Source of the DNA: an uncultured Sutterella sp.
GTDB lineage: Bacteria > Pseudomonadota > Gammaproteobacteria > Burkholderiales > Burkholderiaceae_F
Assembly (NCBI GenBank): GCA_905213905.1
Contig: CAJMKD010000010.1
Location: forward strand, 20,670-84,669
Reading direction: 5' to 3'
Length of the DNA: 64,000 bases
The notes under the pieces were generated by a model. The model was not told the DNA's origin, did no database searches, and saw nothing but the letters and a program-made list of their open reading frames with translations. A program made the translations under genes and the position numbers. Positions 25,379-35,500 of this stretch are shown piece by piece (within the stretch, counting starts at the first letter, position 1; each line of letters starts with the position of its first letter).

Positions 25379-27551
25379 CTAGAGCCCTGCGAAAATGCGC
25401 TGGAAGCACGTTTGAAAGGACGCATCTGCGTCATGCCGGGCCGGCGCCTCGTTCGATTCGTGCGCTTCAGTCGCTTCATGCGCAGACGCTGCTTCGCTCG
25501 CTGCGCCTTCATCGTAGGCACTGTTGAAAGGCATGGCTTCCCGCACGATTGTGTCGGCGATCTTCGGCTGCCCTTCAGAGGCCTCGGCTGCGTGCCGCGC
25601 CTCTTCGGCCCGGTGGGCGGCTGTTTGCGCCGCATCGTTTGCGGCCTTGCATTCGATTTCCAGCGTTTTGGCAATTGCCTGGGCGGCTTGGGCGGCAGCT
25701 TCGGCGTTTTGGACCGCTTCGGCTGAAGCTGCCGCTTGCGCGGCTGGGGCAGCGCCCGGGTTCAATGACGGCGAGCGGGCTTCACCAAGCGACGCACTTT
25801 GCGCTTCGTCACGGCGCTTTTTGCCCGAGCGCTCGATCGGCGTGCCGGGCAGCGCATCCGCCTTGAGGGAAGCGCTGATTTCTACGGCAAGCAGCCGCGA
25901 GGCTGCGTCGCTGGTGGAGAGGAATCGAAGGTTGTCGGGGCCGGCTTCCGGGAATGCGCCCGTGTCGCCGGCAATCACGATGATCGGAATGTGGGGCGCG
26001 ACTTCGCGCGCAGCGTGGCAGGCGGCAACAGCGTCCACTGAAGGCTCGACGAGGAGGAGCGCTTTGGCTGTGTGCAGGTGCGCGGCGACCTAGCTCTCGT
26101 GCTTGGCGAGATCGCCTAGAACGGCGGACATCCCCGCGGCGCGCAGCGACGCCGCGGTTGTTTCGCTTTGAAGTGCGGCGACAAGCGGCACATCGGCCGC
26201 TCGCAGGGCTCGGCCGAAAGTCTCGAAAAAGGGGCTGCCCTGACCGGCGACAACCACCTGTCCCATGAGCGCTTCGGGCGCCGTTTCTTTCGGAAGCGTC
26301 TCGAACCGGGCCGGCCGCATGGCGGCGCGGCGCGCCCAATCCCAGCGGGATGTGAGCAAGTAGGCAATTTTGGGCGCAAGGCCAAAGCCGATGGGGTTGA
26401 GCGCAATCGAGAGAATCGATCCCGCAACGACGAGGTTCATGAGCTTGGCGTCCGCGAGACCGAAAAGCTGCGCCTGGCTCACCAGGATGAATGAGAATTC
26501 GCCGATCTGCGAGAGAGAAACGGCAACGCGATCGCCGAGTGCAGCGGGTAGCGAAGCAGCCAGACGACAAAGAACGCGCAGGCGGATTTGCCGACGATGA
26601 TGACAAGGAGCACGGCAAGCACCTCGAGGGGCGACTCGAGCAGAATGCGCCAGTCGAAGAGCATGCCGATGGCGACGAAAAAGAGCGCTGAAAACGCATC
26701 CTGCAGCGGCAGCGATTCGGTGGCTGCCCGCTGGGCGAATTTGCTCCCCTGCATGACCAGTCCGGCGAAGAAGGCGCCGAGCGCGAAGCTCACATGAAAG
26801 ATTTCAGCTGCGCCGTAAGCGATGCCGAGCGCACAAGCAAGCACGAAAAGCGTGAAGAGCTCGCGCGAGCCTGTTTTGGCGACGGAAGTCATGGCCCAGG
26901 GCAGCAGCCGTCGGCCCGCAAGCATCATGATCGCCACGAAGGCCGCAGCCCAGAGCAAGGTCGATCCGAGTTCCGCTGCGAGGTGCGCGCCGCTGATGCT
27001 GCCGCATGGTCGACGCTGTTGAGCATTTGCGCGAGCGGCGGCAGCATCACGAGAATGACCACGGTCGCGAGATCTTCGACGACAAGCCAGCCGACGGCAA
27101 TGTGACCGTCGGGCGTGTCGATGAGGCCGCGCAGCTCCAGCGCCTTGAGAAGCACGACCGTGGAGGCGCAGGAAAGCGACAGGCCGAGCATGAAGGCTTC
27201 CTGCCAGTGCCGTCCGAAAAAGACGTGCGCACAGGCGGCGCCGACGAATGTGGCGAGCAGCATCTGCAGCACTGCGCCCGGCACCGCGATGCCCTTGACG
27301 GAGAGCAGATCCTTCACGGAAAACTGAAGCCCGACGCCGAACATCAGCAGCATGACGCCGATTTCGGAAAGCTGCCCGGCCAGATTGGTGTCTGCGTGAA
27401 AGCCGAGCGTGTAGGGACCGGCGGCTATGCCGGCGAGCAGATAGCCGACAAGCGCGGGCGCCTTGAGAAAACGTTCGGCGATGTAGCCGAAAATCAGTGC
27501 GAGAGAAAACGCAATGACAAGCGTCGAGATAAGCGGCAGAGACTGATCCAT
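25379..27551 (-). pseudogene. KefB/YbaL-type cation:proton antiporter, broken at three places
   Basis: ATG 27551 opens a CPA2 antiporter (FGYIAERFLKAPALVGYLLA, LLMFGVGLQFSVKDLL, GLSLSCASTVVLLKALELRG, VGWLVVEDLATVVILVML). Near 26997-27010 homology moves to another frame (LWAAAFVAIMMLAGRRLLPW, FALGAFFAGLVMQGS). Near 26525-26531 one base is missing before VAVSLSQIGEFSFIL. The frame after that reaches a TAG at 26090-26092 inside the TrkA-N regulatory domain (GDLAKHES*VAAHLHTAKAL), and the same frame continues to 25379 with an Ala/Glu-rich tail. Intact relatives export K+ or Na+ in exchange for H+. Two shifts plus a nonsense codon in one gene argue for real decay, not a single read error. Confidence 0.85.
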
Positions 27552-27824
27552 GAGGCGGACTCCTGACGAGCGGCTGTCTCTCCGACAGCGCGCGACGCAG
27601 CTGGTCAAGCGCGTAAACAGTGCCGGCCGAGCCGGAGAAAAAATATGCACGAGCGTGCGGGCGATGGCTTGCCTTCGAGAACGAAGAGCGCAATTCATAC
27701 TTAAGGTTCCGGCGCTAGGCTTTCGACCTGGCAGCCGGAAGCCTTCTTCCGGCGTGCGTCCGCGAGATTCCGCCACGGAGTTTCGAGGCGCGCTTTTTGA
27801 ACGAGATCCCAGCAGAGACCGAAC

Positions 27825-29171
27825 ATGCCCAAAAGCAAGGCCGCCCCTCGTCGGGCCAAAAAGCTTCAGGAGCGGCGCGACCGCGCTGCGCAGAAGCGAG
27901 AGAACGTCAGCTACACCTTCCTCCTCGACACGCTTCGCGAAGCGCTCAACAACCGCTTCTACGAAGAACAGGGCTTCCCGCATCTTGAATATCTCGCGCA
28001 GCGCTATGACGGTCCTGTCCGGCACGGTCACCTCGCCGACTACGTCGAGCTGCAGGACATGTTCATCGGTTTTGCCTATGCGCTGGCTGTTGCGATTCGG
28101 CAAAATGCGCCCTATTCGATGGAAGAGCGCGAGGACCGCGTAGCGGCCGTCGCCTATTCGATCACGGCGACGCTTCTCAACATCCGCCCCGACTTCAAGG
28201 ATGATTCCGGCTGGATGGGCGCGGGCGTCATCGACGCTGTCCGCGAGCGCTGGGGACGCGCCAAGATGCGCCAGGCAGGGATCGACCTCACGAACCGCTT
28301 CATGGATCCGCGCGACCTTTGCTCGCTCTTTGCGATGGACTTCGTGATGACGTTCCTCGACATGACGGGCGAACTTGCGCAGATGGGCGGCGACAAGGTC
28401 ATTTCGGTGACGGAATGCAAGGATGCGCTCGTGACGATCTTCACGGGCCTCACGACCTCGAACCTGGCGCTCGCCGGCGACGAAGTCCCTGATCTTGAGA
28501 AGATCTTCGCGGAAAACGCCGTGACGGAAGACTTCAAAAAGACCTATCCCGACTGGCAGCCTGAACACGCCGACGCCCTCAATCCCGACCGCATGGGCTT
28601 CAATTCCGTTAGCGAAGAGGACATGCGCTTCATGGCGTCGCTCATGGCGAACCCCAACTTCATGCACGACATGCGCGTGCTCTACACGGCTGCGGGCTCG
28701 CAGGACATTCCGCAGGGCAAGCGCGAGGAAATCGTCATGGGCTACGCGCTTCGCGACGGTCCCCGCTGTCGCAAGGCCTTCGCAGAAGGGCGCGATCCGA
28801 CGGAAGAGGAAATGGATCGCGACGCGGAAGTGATCAACGGCATCATCATGCAGATGGTCCGCTCGGGCGGCATCGACTTCGGCGAAGATCACGAGGAGGC
28901 TTCCGTGGGCGCTTACAAGTTTGCGACGACTGAAGCCCAAGGGACGTCCTTCGGCGCGAGCACCGCGACGACCGACGCCGCGACGATCGCTCAGCTCGTG
29001 AAGGATGCCCGCGAAGCCAACGAAAAGCGCGAGCGCGGCGAGCTCTCGGCCGAGGATGCGCCGCAGGCAGCCGTTGAAGCCATCGTCAAGGCTGCAGTGA
29101 AGCGCGAGACCGAAGGCCGGCTGTCGGCAGCGGCCGCCGAAGCGAAAAAGAAGGCTGAAGAAGAGTCGTAA
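27825..29171 (+). CDS. Conserved-type hypothetical cytoplasmic protein
   Basis: 448 residues, ATG 27825, no clear ribosome site. The N-terminus is basic (MPKSKAAPRRAKKLQERRDR). The middle is largely helical, with Asp/Arg-rich segments (FLLDTLREALNNRFYEEQGF, DLTNRFMDPRDLCSLFAMD, FVMTFLDMTGELAQMGGDK). The last ~80 residues are Ala/Glu/Lys-rich and probably coiled. There is no signal peptide or membrane helix. I do not recognise the family. Codon use and GC content match the surrounding core genes, so it looks native and maintained. A strong terminator follows, so it is probably transcribed alone. Confidence 0.75.
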   Translation: MPKSKAAPRRAKKLQERRDRAAQKRENVSYTFLLDTLREALNNRFYEEQGFPHLEYLAQRYDGPVRHGHLADYVELQDMFIGFAYALAVAIRQNAPYSMEEREDRVAAVAYSITATLLNIRPDFKDDSGWMGAGVIDAVRERWGRAKMRQAGIDLTNRFMDPRDLCSLFAMDFVMTFLDMTGELAQMGGDKVISVTECKDALVTIFTGLTTSNLALAGDEVPDLEKIFAENAVTEDFKKTYPDWQPEHADALNPDRMGFNSVSEEDMRFMASLMANPNFMHDMRVLYTAAGSQDIPQGKREEIVMGYALRDGPRCRKAFAEGRDPTEEEMDRDAEVINGIIMQMVRSGGIDFGEDHEEASVGAYKFATTEAQGTSFGASTATTDAATIAQLVKDAREANEKRERGELSAEDAPQAAVEAIVKAAVKRETEGRLSAAAAEAKKKAEEES

Positions 29172-29212
29172 TTCTGCCGCGCGTTCCGCGCGCGGCTCCC
29201 GAAGCCCAAGAA

Positions 29213-29258
29213 AATGCCCGGCCGTCGACATCATCGATTCGGTCGGGCATTGTTTTTT
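29213..29258 (+). terminator. Rho-independent terminator after the 448-residue gene
   Basis: AATGCCCGgCCG pairs with CGGtCGGGCATT and is followed by GTTTTTT. It lies 42 bases after the stop, between convergent genes. Confidence 0.85.
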
Positions 29259-29303
29259 GGGCGGGCATGGGCGCCGGAATCGCGCTCTGCCCAAACAGAG
29301 CCG

Positions 29304-31223
29304 CTAGTGAATGGCTTCGATCGCCTCCGAAAGCTCCAGCCAGCGGGTTTCGAGCGCTTCGACCTTCGGAGCGAGCTCGCCGTGCTCGCGCAAAGTTTTG
29401 GCGACGAGGTCCTGGTCCGAGCCGTTGTAGAACTCGGGATCGGCAAGCTTGGCGTCGAGCGCGCGAAGCGCTTCGCTCGCGCGAGCGAGCGATTTTTCAA
29501 CGGCGTCGAGCTCCTTCTTGAGGGGCTTGCGCAGCTCGGCGATGCGCTGACGCTCCTGCGCTTCCAGGCGGCGCGCTTCCTTCTTGTTGACGGAAGGCTG
29601 CTGCGCAGGCTTTTCGCCTTCGCGCTCCATGCGCGCCTGCTGCGCCGTCGTGCGGCGATGTTCGAGCACGAGCTTCGCGTAGTCGTCGAGGTCGCCGTCA
29701 TAGGGCTTCACGAGGCCGTTGTGCACGAGCCAGAGCTGGTCGGTGACGGCGCGAAGCAGGTGACGGTCGTGCGAGACGAGAAGCACCGCGCCCTCGAAGG
29801 TGGAGAGCGCCATGGTGAGCGCCTCGCGCGTTTCCATGTCAAGATGGTTCGTCGGTTCGTCGAGAACGAGGAGGTTGGGCTTGTTCCAGGCGATGAGCGC
29901 AAGCGCAAGGCGCGCCTTTTCGCCCCCCGACATGGGCTTCACGGGGCTGGTCGCCAGATCGCCCGAGAAGCGGTAGGTGCCCAGGTAGTCGCGAAGCTCC
30001 TGCTCGCGCGTATCGGGCGCGAGCCGCCGCATGTGCTCGAGCGGCGTTTCATCGAGCCGCAGCTGATCGAGCTGGTGCTGCGCGAAGTAGCCGATCTCAA
30101 GGCCCTGGCCGCGGCGCAGTTCGCCCGCCATGAGCGGCAGCTCGCCCACGATCGCTTTGATGAGGGTCGACTTCCCGGCGCCGTTGACGCCGAGAATGCC
30201 GATGCGCTCGCCCGAGCGGATGCTGAAGGTGACATCCGAAAGAATGCGCCGCTCGCCATAGCCCACGGCGAGTCCCTCCGCATCGACGAGATGCTCCGGG
30301 AGCCGCTCGGGCTTGAAGAATTCGAAGCGCCACTCGCGCTTGGCGCGCACGGGCTCCACCGCCTGCAGGCGCTCGAGCATTTTGATGCGCGACTGCGCCT
30401 GGCGTGCCTTTGTTGCTTTGTAGCGGAAGCGTTCGATGTAGCTTGTGAGGTGCGCAGCCTGCGTCTCGTAGGCCTTTCGCGCCGCGTCCTGCTGACGGAG
30501 CTTTTCAATTCGCGCAGCTTCAAACTGGCTGTAGTTGCCTGCGTAGCGCGCAATGGTGCCGTCTTCGATCGACCAGATCGTGGAGACGGCGCGGTCGAGG
30601 AATTCGCGGTCGTGCGAGATGATGACGACCGTTGACTCGACGTGCCGCAGCCAATTCTCGAGCCAGATGAGCGAATCGATGTCGAGGTGGTTGGTCGGTT
30701 CGTCAAGGAGCAGGAGGTCTGCCGGGCGCATGAGGGCGCGAGCGAGCGCGATGCGGTTGCGCCAGCCGCCCGAAAAATCATAGACAAGCCGCTCGCCGTC
30801 GGCCTGCGTGAAGCCGAGGCCGGCAAGAATCGTGCGCGCTTCGGCGGTGACGGCGCCTTCGTTCACTTCCGCGAGCTGGGCATGGGCGGCCGCAAGCGCC
30901 ATTTCGTCGCCCCCGGCTTCCGCGGCGGCGAGCGCCGCGCGTGCGGCAACAAGCGGCGCATGGCCGGAAAGAACGAATTCGAGCGTCGTCACGTTCTCGG
31001 CGACAAAGCTCTGCGCAACGTGCGCAATGCGCTCGGGCGCAGGCGCCTCGATTTCGCCGTCTTCGGGCGAGAGGTCGCCGAGAATGGCGGCAAAAAGCGT
31101 CGATTTGCCGCAGCCGTTCGGACCGACGAGCCCGATGCGCTCGCCGGGCGATGCGGTGAGATTGGCGCCCTTGTAGAGCAGGCGCGTGCCGCGCATGAGC
31201 GCGAGGTTTTGCAGACGAAGCAT
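29304..31223 (-). CDS. ABC-F family ATPase (YheS-like)
   Basis: 639 residues, the length of E. coli YheS. Two ATPase domains on one chain: Walker A GPNGCGKST (34-42) with signature FSGGWRNRIALARAL and LLLLDEPTNHLD, then Walker A GVNGAGKST (about 345) with MSGGEKARLALAL and LLVLDEPTNHLD. The linker carries the ABC-F helical insertion (SYIERFRYKATKARQAQSRI). The C-terminal ~100 residues are a charged coiled coil. There are no membrane domains; ABC-F proteins act on ribosomes stalled during translation. It starts 11 bases after prmB in the same direction, so the two are probably one operon with a translation theme. Confidence 0.92.
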   Translation of the reverse strand: MLRLQNLALMRGTRLLYKGANLTASPGERIGLVGPNGCGKSTLFAAILGDLSPEDGEIEAPAPERIAHVAQSFVAENVTTLEFVLSGHAPLVAARAALAAAEAGGDEMALAAAHAQLAEVNEGAVTAEARTILAGLGFTQADGERLVYDFSGGWRNRIALARALMRPADLLLLDEPTNHLDIDSLIWLENWLRHVESTVVIISHDREFLDRAVSTIWSIEDGTIARYAGNYSQFEAARIEKLRQQDAARKAYETQAAHLTSYIERFRYKATKARQAQSRIKMLERLQAVEPVRAKREWRFEFFKPERLPEHLVDAEGLAVGYGERRILSDVTFSIRSGERIGILGVNGAGKSTLIKAIVGELPLMAGELRRGQGLEIGYFAQHQLDQLRLDETPLEHMRRLAPDTREQELRDYLGTYRFSGDLATSPVKPMSGGEKARLALALIAWNKPNLLVLDEPTNHLDMETREALTMALSTFEGAVLLVSHDRHLLRAVTDQLWLVHNGLVKPYDGDLDDYAKLVLEHRRTTAQQARMEREGEKPAQQPSVNKKEARRLEAQERQRIAELRKPLKKELDAVEKSLARASEALRALDAKLADPEFYNGSDQDLVAKTLREHGELAPKVEALETRWLELSEAIEAIH

Positions 31224-31234
31224 CGCTGGCGCTC

Positions 31235-32158
31235 TCAGTTGAAGTAGTTGCGCAGATCTTCGGCGCGGGCCATAAAGACCTGATCGTCGCCGCCCGAAAC
31301 CGTGAGCCAGGTGATGGGCAGGTTCGGGTACATGGCCTCGACCGCCTCAAGGCCGTCGCCCACTTCAACGACGATGAGGCCGTTCTCGGTGAGGTGGTCC
31401 TTGGCTTCGCGAAGAATGCGGCGCACGACGTCCATGCCGTCGTCGCCAGCGCCGAGCGCAAGCGCCGGCTCATGACGATATTCAGCAGGGAGCCGCGCCA
31501 TCGACGCGGTGGTGACGTAGGGCGGGTTCGAGATGATGAGCTCGAAGCGGCGGCCGGCAAGATTTTCAAAAAGGTCGCCCTGAACGAGTTCGAGCTCGTG
31601 TTCGAGGCCGTAGTCGCGCCGGTTGATTTTGGCGACTTCGAGCGCATCGGCAGAAATGTCGCTGCCGGTGACGTGCGCGTTGGGGAAGACGCCCTTGGCG
31701 AGGATCGCGAGGCAGCCCGATCCCGTGCAGAGGTCGAGCACGCTGTTCACTTCGTAGGGATCTTCGATCCAGGGGGCGAGGTCCTCTTCGAGGAGCTCTG
31801 CGATGTAGGAGCGCGGAATGAGCGCCCGCTCGTCAATGTAGAAGCGGTGTCCCGTGAGCCAAGCCTCCTTAAGCAGGTAGGCCGCAGGGGTCTTGTCATG
31901 CACGCGGCGGTCGATCAGATGCACGATGCGCACGAGCTCGTTGTGCGTGAGCGCAGCGTCGTAAAAGGTCTCGAAGCGCTCGAAGGGCAGCTTGAGCGCG
32001 CGGCAGATGAGAAAGGACGCTTCCTCTGCGGCGTCGGGCGAGCCGTGGCCGTAGGAAAGGTCGGCATTTTCCATTTCCGTAATCGCCCAGCGGTAGAGAT
32101 CGCGGATCGTTCTGAGGTTGTGAATCGGATCGTCAAGAAGCGGTGCGGTTTCGTACAT
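31235..32158 (-). CDS. prmB: Ribosomal protein L3 glutamine methyltransferase
   Basis: 307 residues from ATG 32158, with GGAGG 5 bases upstream; an earlier in-frame start at 32182 was rejected. It has the SAM-binding motif DLCTGSGCL (142-150), the acidic GSDIS, and the glutamine-recognising NPPY (211-214) of N5-glutamine methyltransferases. The N-terminal helical domain (AEEASFLICRALKLPFE) and the AWLTGHRFYIDERALIPRS stretch favour PrmB over PrmC. It methylates a glutamine of ribosomal protein L3. It is followed by the ABC-F gene and divergent from smc. Confidence 0.9.
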   Translation of the reverse strand: MYETAPLLDDPIHNLRTIRDLYRWAITEMENADLSYGHGSPDAAEEASFLICRALKLPFERFETFYDAALTHNELVRIVHLIDRRVHDKTPAAYLLKEAWLTGHRFYIDERALIPRSYIAELLEEDLAPWIEDPYEVNSVLDLCTGSGCLAILAKGVFPNAHVTGSDISADALEVAKINRRDYGLEHELELVQGDLFENLAGRRFELIISNPPYVTTASMARLPAEYRHEPALALGAGDDGMDVVRRILREAKDHLTENGLIVVEVGDGLEAVEAMYPNLPITWLTVSGGDDQVFMARAEDLRNYFN

Positions 32159-32560
32159 GGGTTCCTCCGTCTTCGTACGCACGGTGCGCTCCCGGGGCGG
32201 CGGCGCCCAGGCGCTTCGTTTCAGCGGGTGAAGCGCAGGCGGCAGCCGAAGCCTTGGAGCGGAATCGCGGCATTATAGCGAAGCAGGCGGCCGCGCCGAT
32301 CCGCCGGCGTCCCGACGGGGGCGCTGCGCTCTAGGCTGGGCCTGAAAGCGGCGTGCGGCGGAAAGGACGGCTGCGGCCGATGGCTTTGCTAAAATGGCGC
32401 CCGCTATTCGAAGAGCGGTCCGCCATCAGCGCCCTGGCCGGACGCTTACTCATTCTTTTTTCTGACTTTTTTAGGCTTTCGAGCTTGGACGGCCCGTGCG
32501 CGCCTGCATGGCGGTTTGCGCTGTAAAGAAGAGCCGTCCCTTTTCCTTTGTTCTCCACCT
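32159..32560. other. Divergent intergenic region between prmB and smc
   Basis: 402 bases without a supported gene. TAAAAT near 32389-32394 is a possible -10 for smc but the matching -35 is poor. T-rich runs occur near 32455-32470 and 32539-32550. No operator-like palindrome stands out. Confidence 0.5.
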
Positions 32561-35500
32561 GTGCGTCTCGTTCAAATCAAGCTTGCCGGCTTCAAGAGCT
32601 TCGCCGATCCGACGCTCATTGAGCTCAAGGATGCCTTCACGGGCATCGTGGGCCCGAACGGCTGCGGCAAGTCGAACATCATCGACGCCGTGCGCTGGGT
32701 GCTCGGCGAAGGACGCGTGAGCGAGCTGCGCGGCTCGAGCACGATGACGGAGCTCATCTTTGCGGGCTCGACGACGCGTGCGCCCGTCGGACGCGCGATG
32801 GTGGAGCTCGTTCTCGACAATTCCGACGGCACGGTGAAAGGGCCCTGGGGCGGCTTTGCCGACATTGCCGTGCGGCGCGTCGTGACGCGCGAGGGCGCTT
32901 CGGCCTACTTCATCAATCATCAGCAGGTGCGCCGACGCGATGTTCAGGAGATTTTCCTCGGCACGGGGCTCGGCGCCAAAAGCTACGCGATCATCTCGCA
33001 GGGGATGATCGCCGACTTCATCAAAGCCAAGCCCGAGGAGCTGCGCGGCTACATCGTGGAAGCCGCAGGGGTGTCCCTCTATAAGGAGCGGCGCCGTGAA
33101 ACGGAGACGCTCCTGAGAACGACGCGCGAGAATCTTTCGCGCGCGGGCGACCTGCAGCTCGTCAAGGAAACGGAAATCAAGCGGCTTCGCGAGGAAGCCG
33201 AGACGGCTGCGCGCTGGAAGGAGCTCACCGAGAAGAAGTCGCGCGCCGAATCGCTTTGGTATTTCCTGCAGTTCGAGGATGCCCGCCGCGCTGCGGACGA
33301 AGCGCGTGCGGCGATCGCAAAGAGCGAAAACGAAATTGCAGAAAAGAAGGCTGCGCTTGCTGAGGCTGAGGCGGCGCGGGATGGCTTCGAGAAGAGCGTG
33401 CTCGAGGCGGAAGGCGCGCACGAGCGTGCCGCTCGCGCCGCATCGGAAGCTGAGAAAGCGTTCGCGCGGCTTGAGGGCGAAATGAAGCGCCTCGTGGAGA
33501 AGCGCCGCCTCGCTGAGCGCGAATTGGCCGATGCTTCGGCCACGCTTGAAAAAAAGCAGTCGGGACTTGCTGCGCTGGACGCGTCGGCGCAAGCGCTCAA
33601 AGCCGCTCTTGAGGGGCTTGAGGAAGAGGCAGCGCAGCTCGACGAGGAAGCTGCTGCGCAGGCGGAATCGCTCGAGTCGGCGCGTGAAGAGGCGTCAAGC
33701 GCCGCAGCTGCGGCAGAGGCAAGCGGCGTCAAGCTCGCCCGTGAACGCAAGCGGGCGAACGAGCGCGATGCGGCGGCCGCTGCGGCGCGGGCGCGCCTTG
33801 ACGAGCTCGAGCGGCGCGCTGAAGACGTCGGAGAGTCCCGCGCCTCGCTCAAGGCGCTCGAGCATCCGGGCGCGGCAGCGCTCGAAGCCGCCAGCGAGGC
33901 GGCCGATGAGGCGGCAGCCGCGGCCGAAGAGGCGCTTGCGCTTCAGGAAGAGGCCGAGCAGGCGGCGCTCGACGCGCAGGCTGCGCAAGCGGCTGCCAAT
34001 GAAGCTTACTTTTCGCTTCTCTCGCAGCTCAAGGCCGCCTCGGCGCGGCTTGAGACGCTCGAAGACGTGCAGCGCCTCGCCGCGCAGGGCGGAAAGGTAG
34101 CCGAGTGGCTTGCGCAAACAGGGCTCGAGGGCATGCCGGAGCTCGCGCAGTTGCTCGCCATCGATCCAGAATGGGTGTGCGCCTTTGAGGCGGTGCTTGA
34201 AAACCGCGTTCGGGCAATGCTTCTGAGAGATTTGCGGACAACCGCCGCCTTTGAAAAAGCGCGGCCGCCCGTTCGCGCTGTATTTGCAGCGCCCGCCGAA
34301 GGCATCGGCGCCAAAGCCCGCATTGATGCGGCGCGCCCCGCCGCAGCGCCCGAACGAGCGAGCATTCCGCTCGGGGCAGGCGAAGCGGCGCCCGCGCTTT
34401 TGCAGCACGTTCGGTTTTCGGATGCGCCCGGCGCCGACGCTGCGCGCGAGGCGCTCGAGAACTGGCTCGCGCACGTCGGCACCGCGCCGGATCTTGCGTC
34501 GGCGCTTCGCATGAAGCAGAACCTTCGGCCGGGCGAGCTTCTGGTGACGCCTTCGGGTGACATCGTCACGCGCGCCTCGGTTGCCTTCTGGGCGGCCGAT
34601 GACCCGGCGCTCTCGATGCTTTCGCGCGAGCAGGAAATTCGCCGGCTCGCCGAGGATGTGGCGGCGCTCGAAGACGGCTCGGATGAAAAGGATGCGGCGC
34701 GCCATCGCGCCGCCCAAGCGTGCGATGCAGCCAAGGCCCGCGCCGAAGAAGCCGCCCGCAGCGCAAAGCGCCTTGGCGCCGCGGCTGCGGCCGAGCGCAC
34801 GAAGCTCGCAGAACTGCGCCGAGCCGAGGAAGACTACAAGCGGCGCGAATCAGACTTGAAGCTCTCGGCTGCGGCGCTCGAAAAGGCGCTCGCTGAAAAG
34901 CGGGAGGCATTGGACGAAGCCGAAGCGCTTCATGAAGAGGCGCTTGAGGCGCTCGAAGCGCTTGAGTCGGAAAACGATGCGCAAGAGAGAAAGTCTCGAC
35001 GCGCGCAGGAGCGGCGCCTGCAGCTCGAGCGCGATGCGCTTAAGAAAAGCCATGAGCTCTCCGTCAAGCGTCTGGCGCTTGAGGAGCGCCGCGCAGAAGA
35101 GCGGTCGCTCTCGGCGCGGCGCGAAGAGCTTTTGGCCGACATTGAGCGCGAAACGCAGCGTGTTGCGCGTGCGCGCAGCGACATGACAGAGGATCTCGAC
35201 GCGCGCTTTGAGGCAGAGGTGCAGATGCGGCTCACCGAGCTTGAGGCGCTCGAAAAGAACGTGCATGCGTGCGCCTCGCTTCTCGAGAGCGCCAAAGGAA
35301 AGGCTGCCGCCAACGAGCGCATCGCAAGAACGCTGCGCGAGCAGATTCTGCCGCTCACGGAGTCGCTCGGCGATCTGCGGGCGACGGCGCAGCAGAAGGA
35401 AACGCTGCGCGAGCAGTTCTCCGAGCGCATGGACGAGCTCGGCGCCGACTGGACGGCGATGGCGGTGCTCGCCGAGACGCGCGGCGTCAAAGCCGCAACG

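Noticed and set aside
26925..29294. Very long minus-strand open frame (789 codons) spanning the 448-residue gene
   Set aside because: Most of it is antisense to a well-formed plus-strand gene and is rich in Arg/His/Leu typical of reverse-frame translation. Only its last third is real, as the N-terminus of the antiporter pseudogene.
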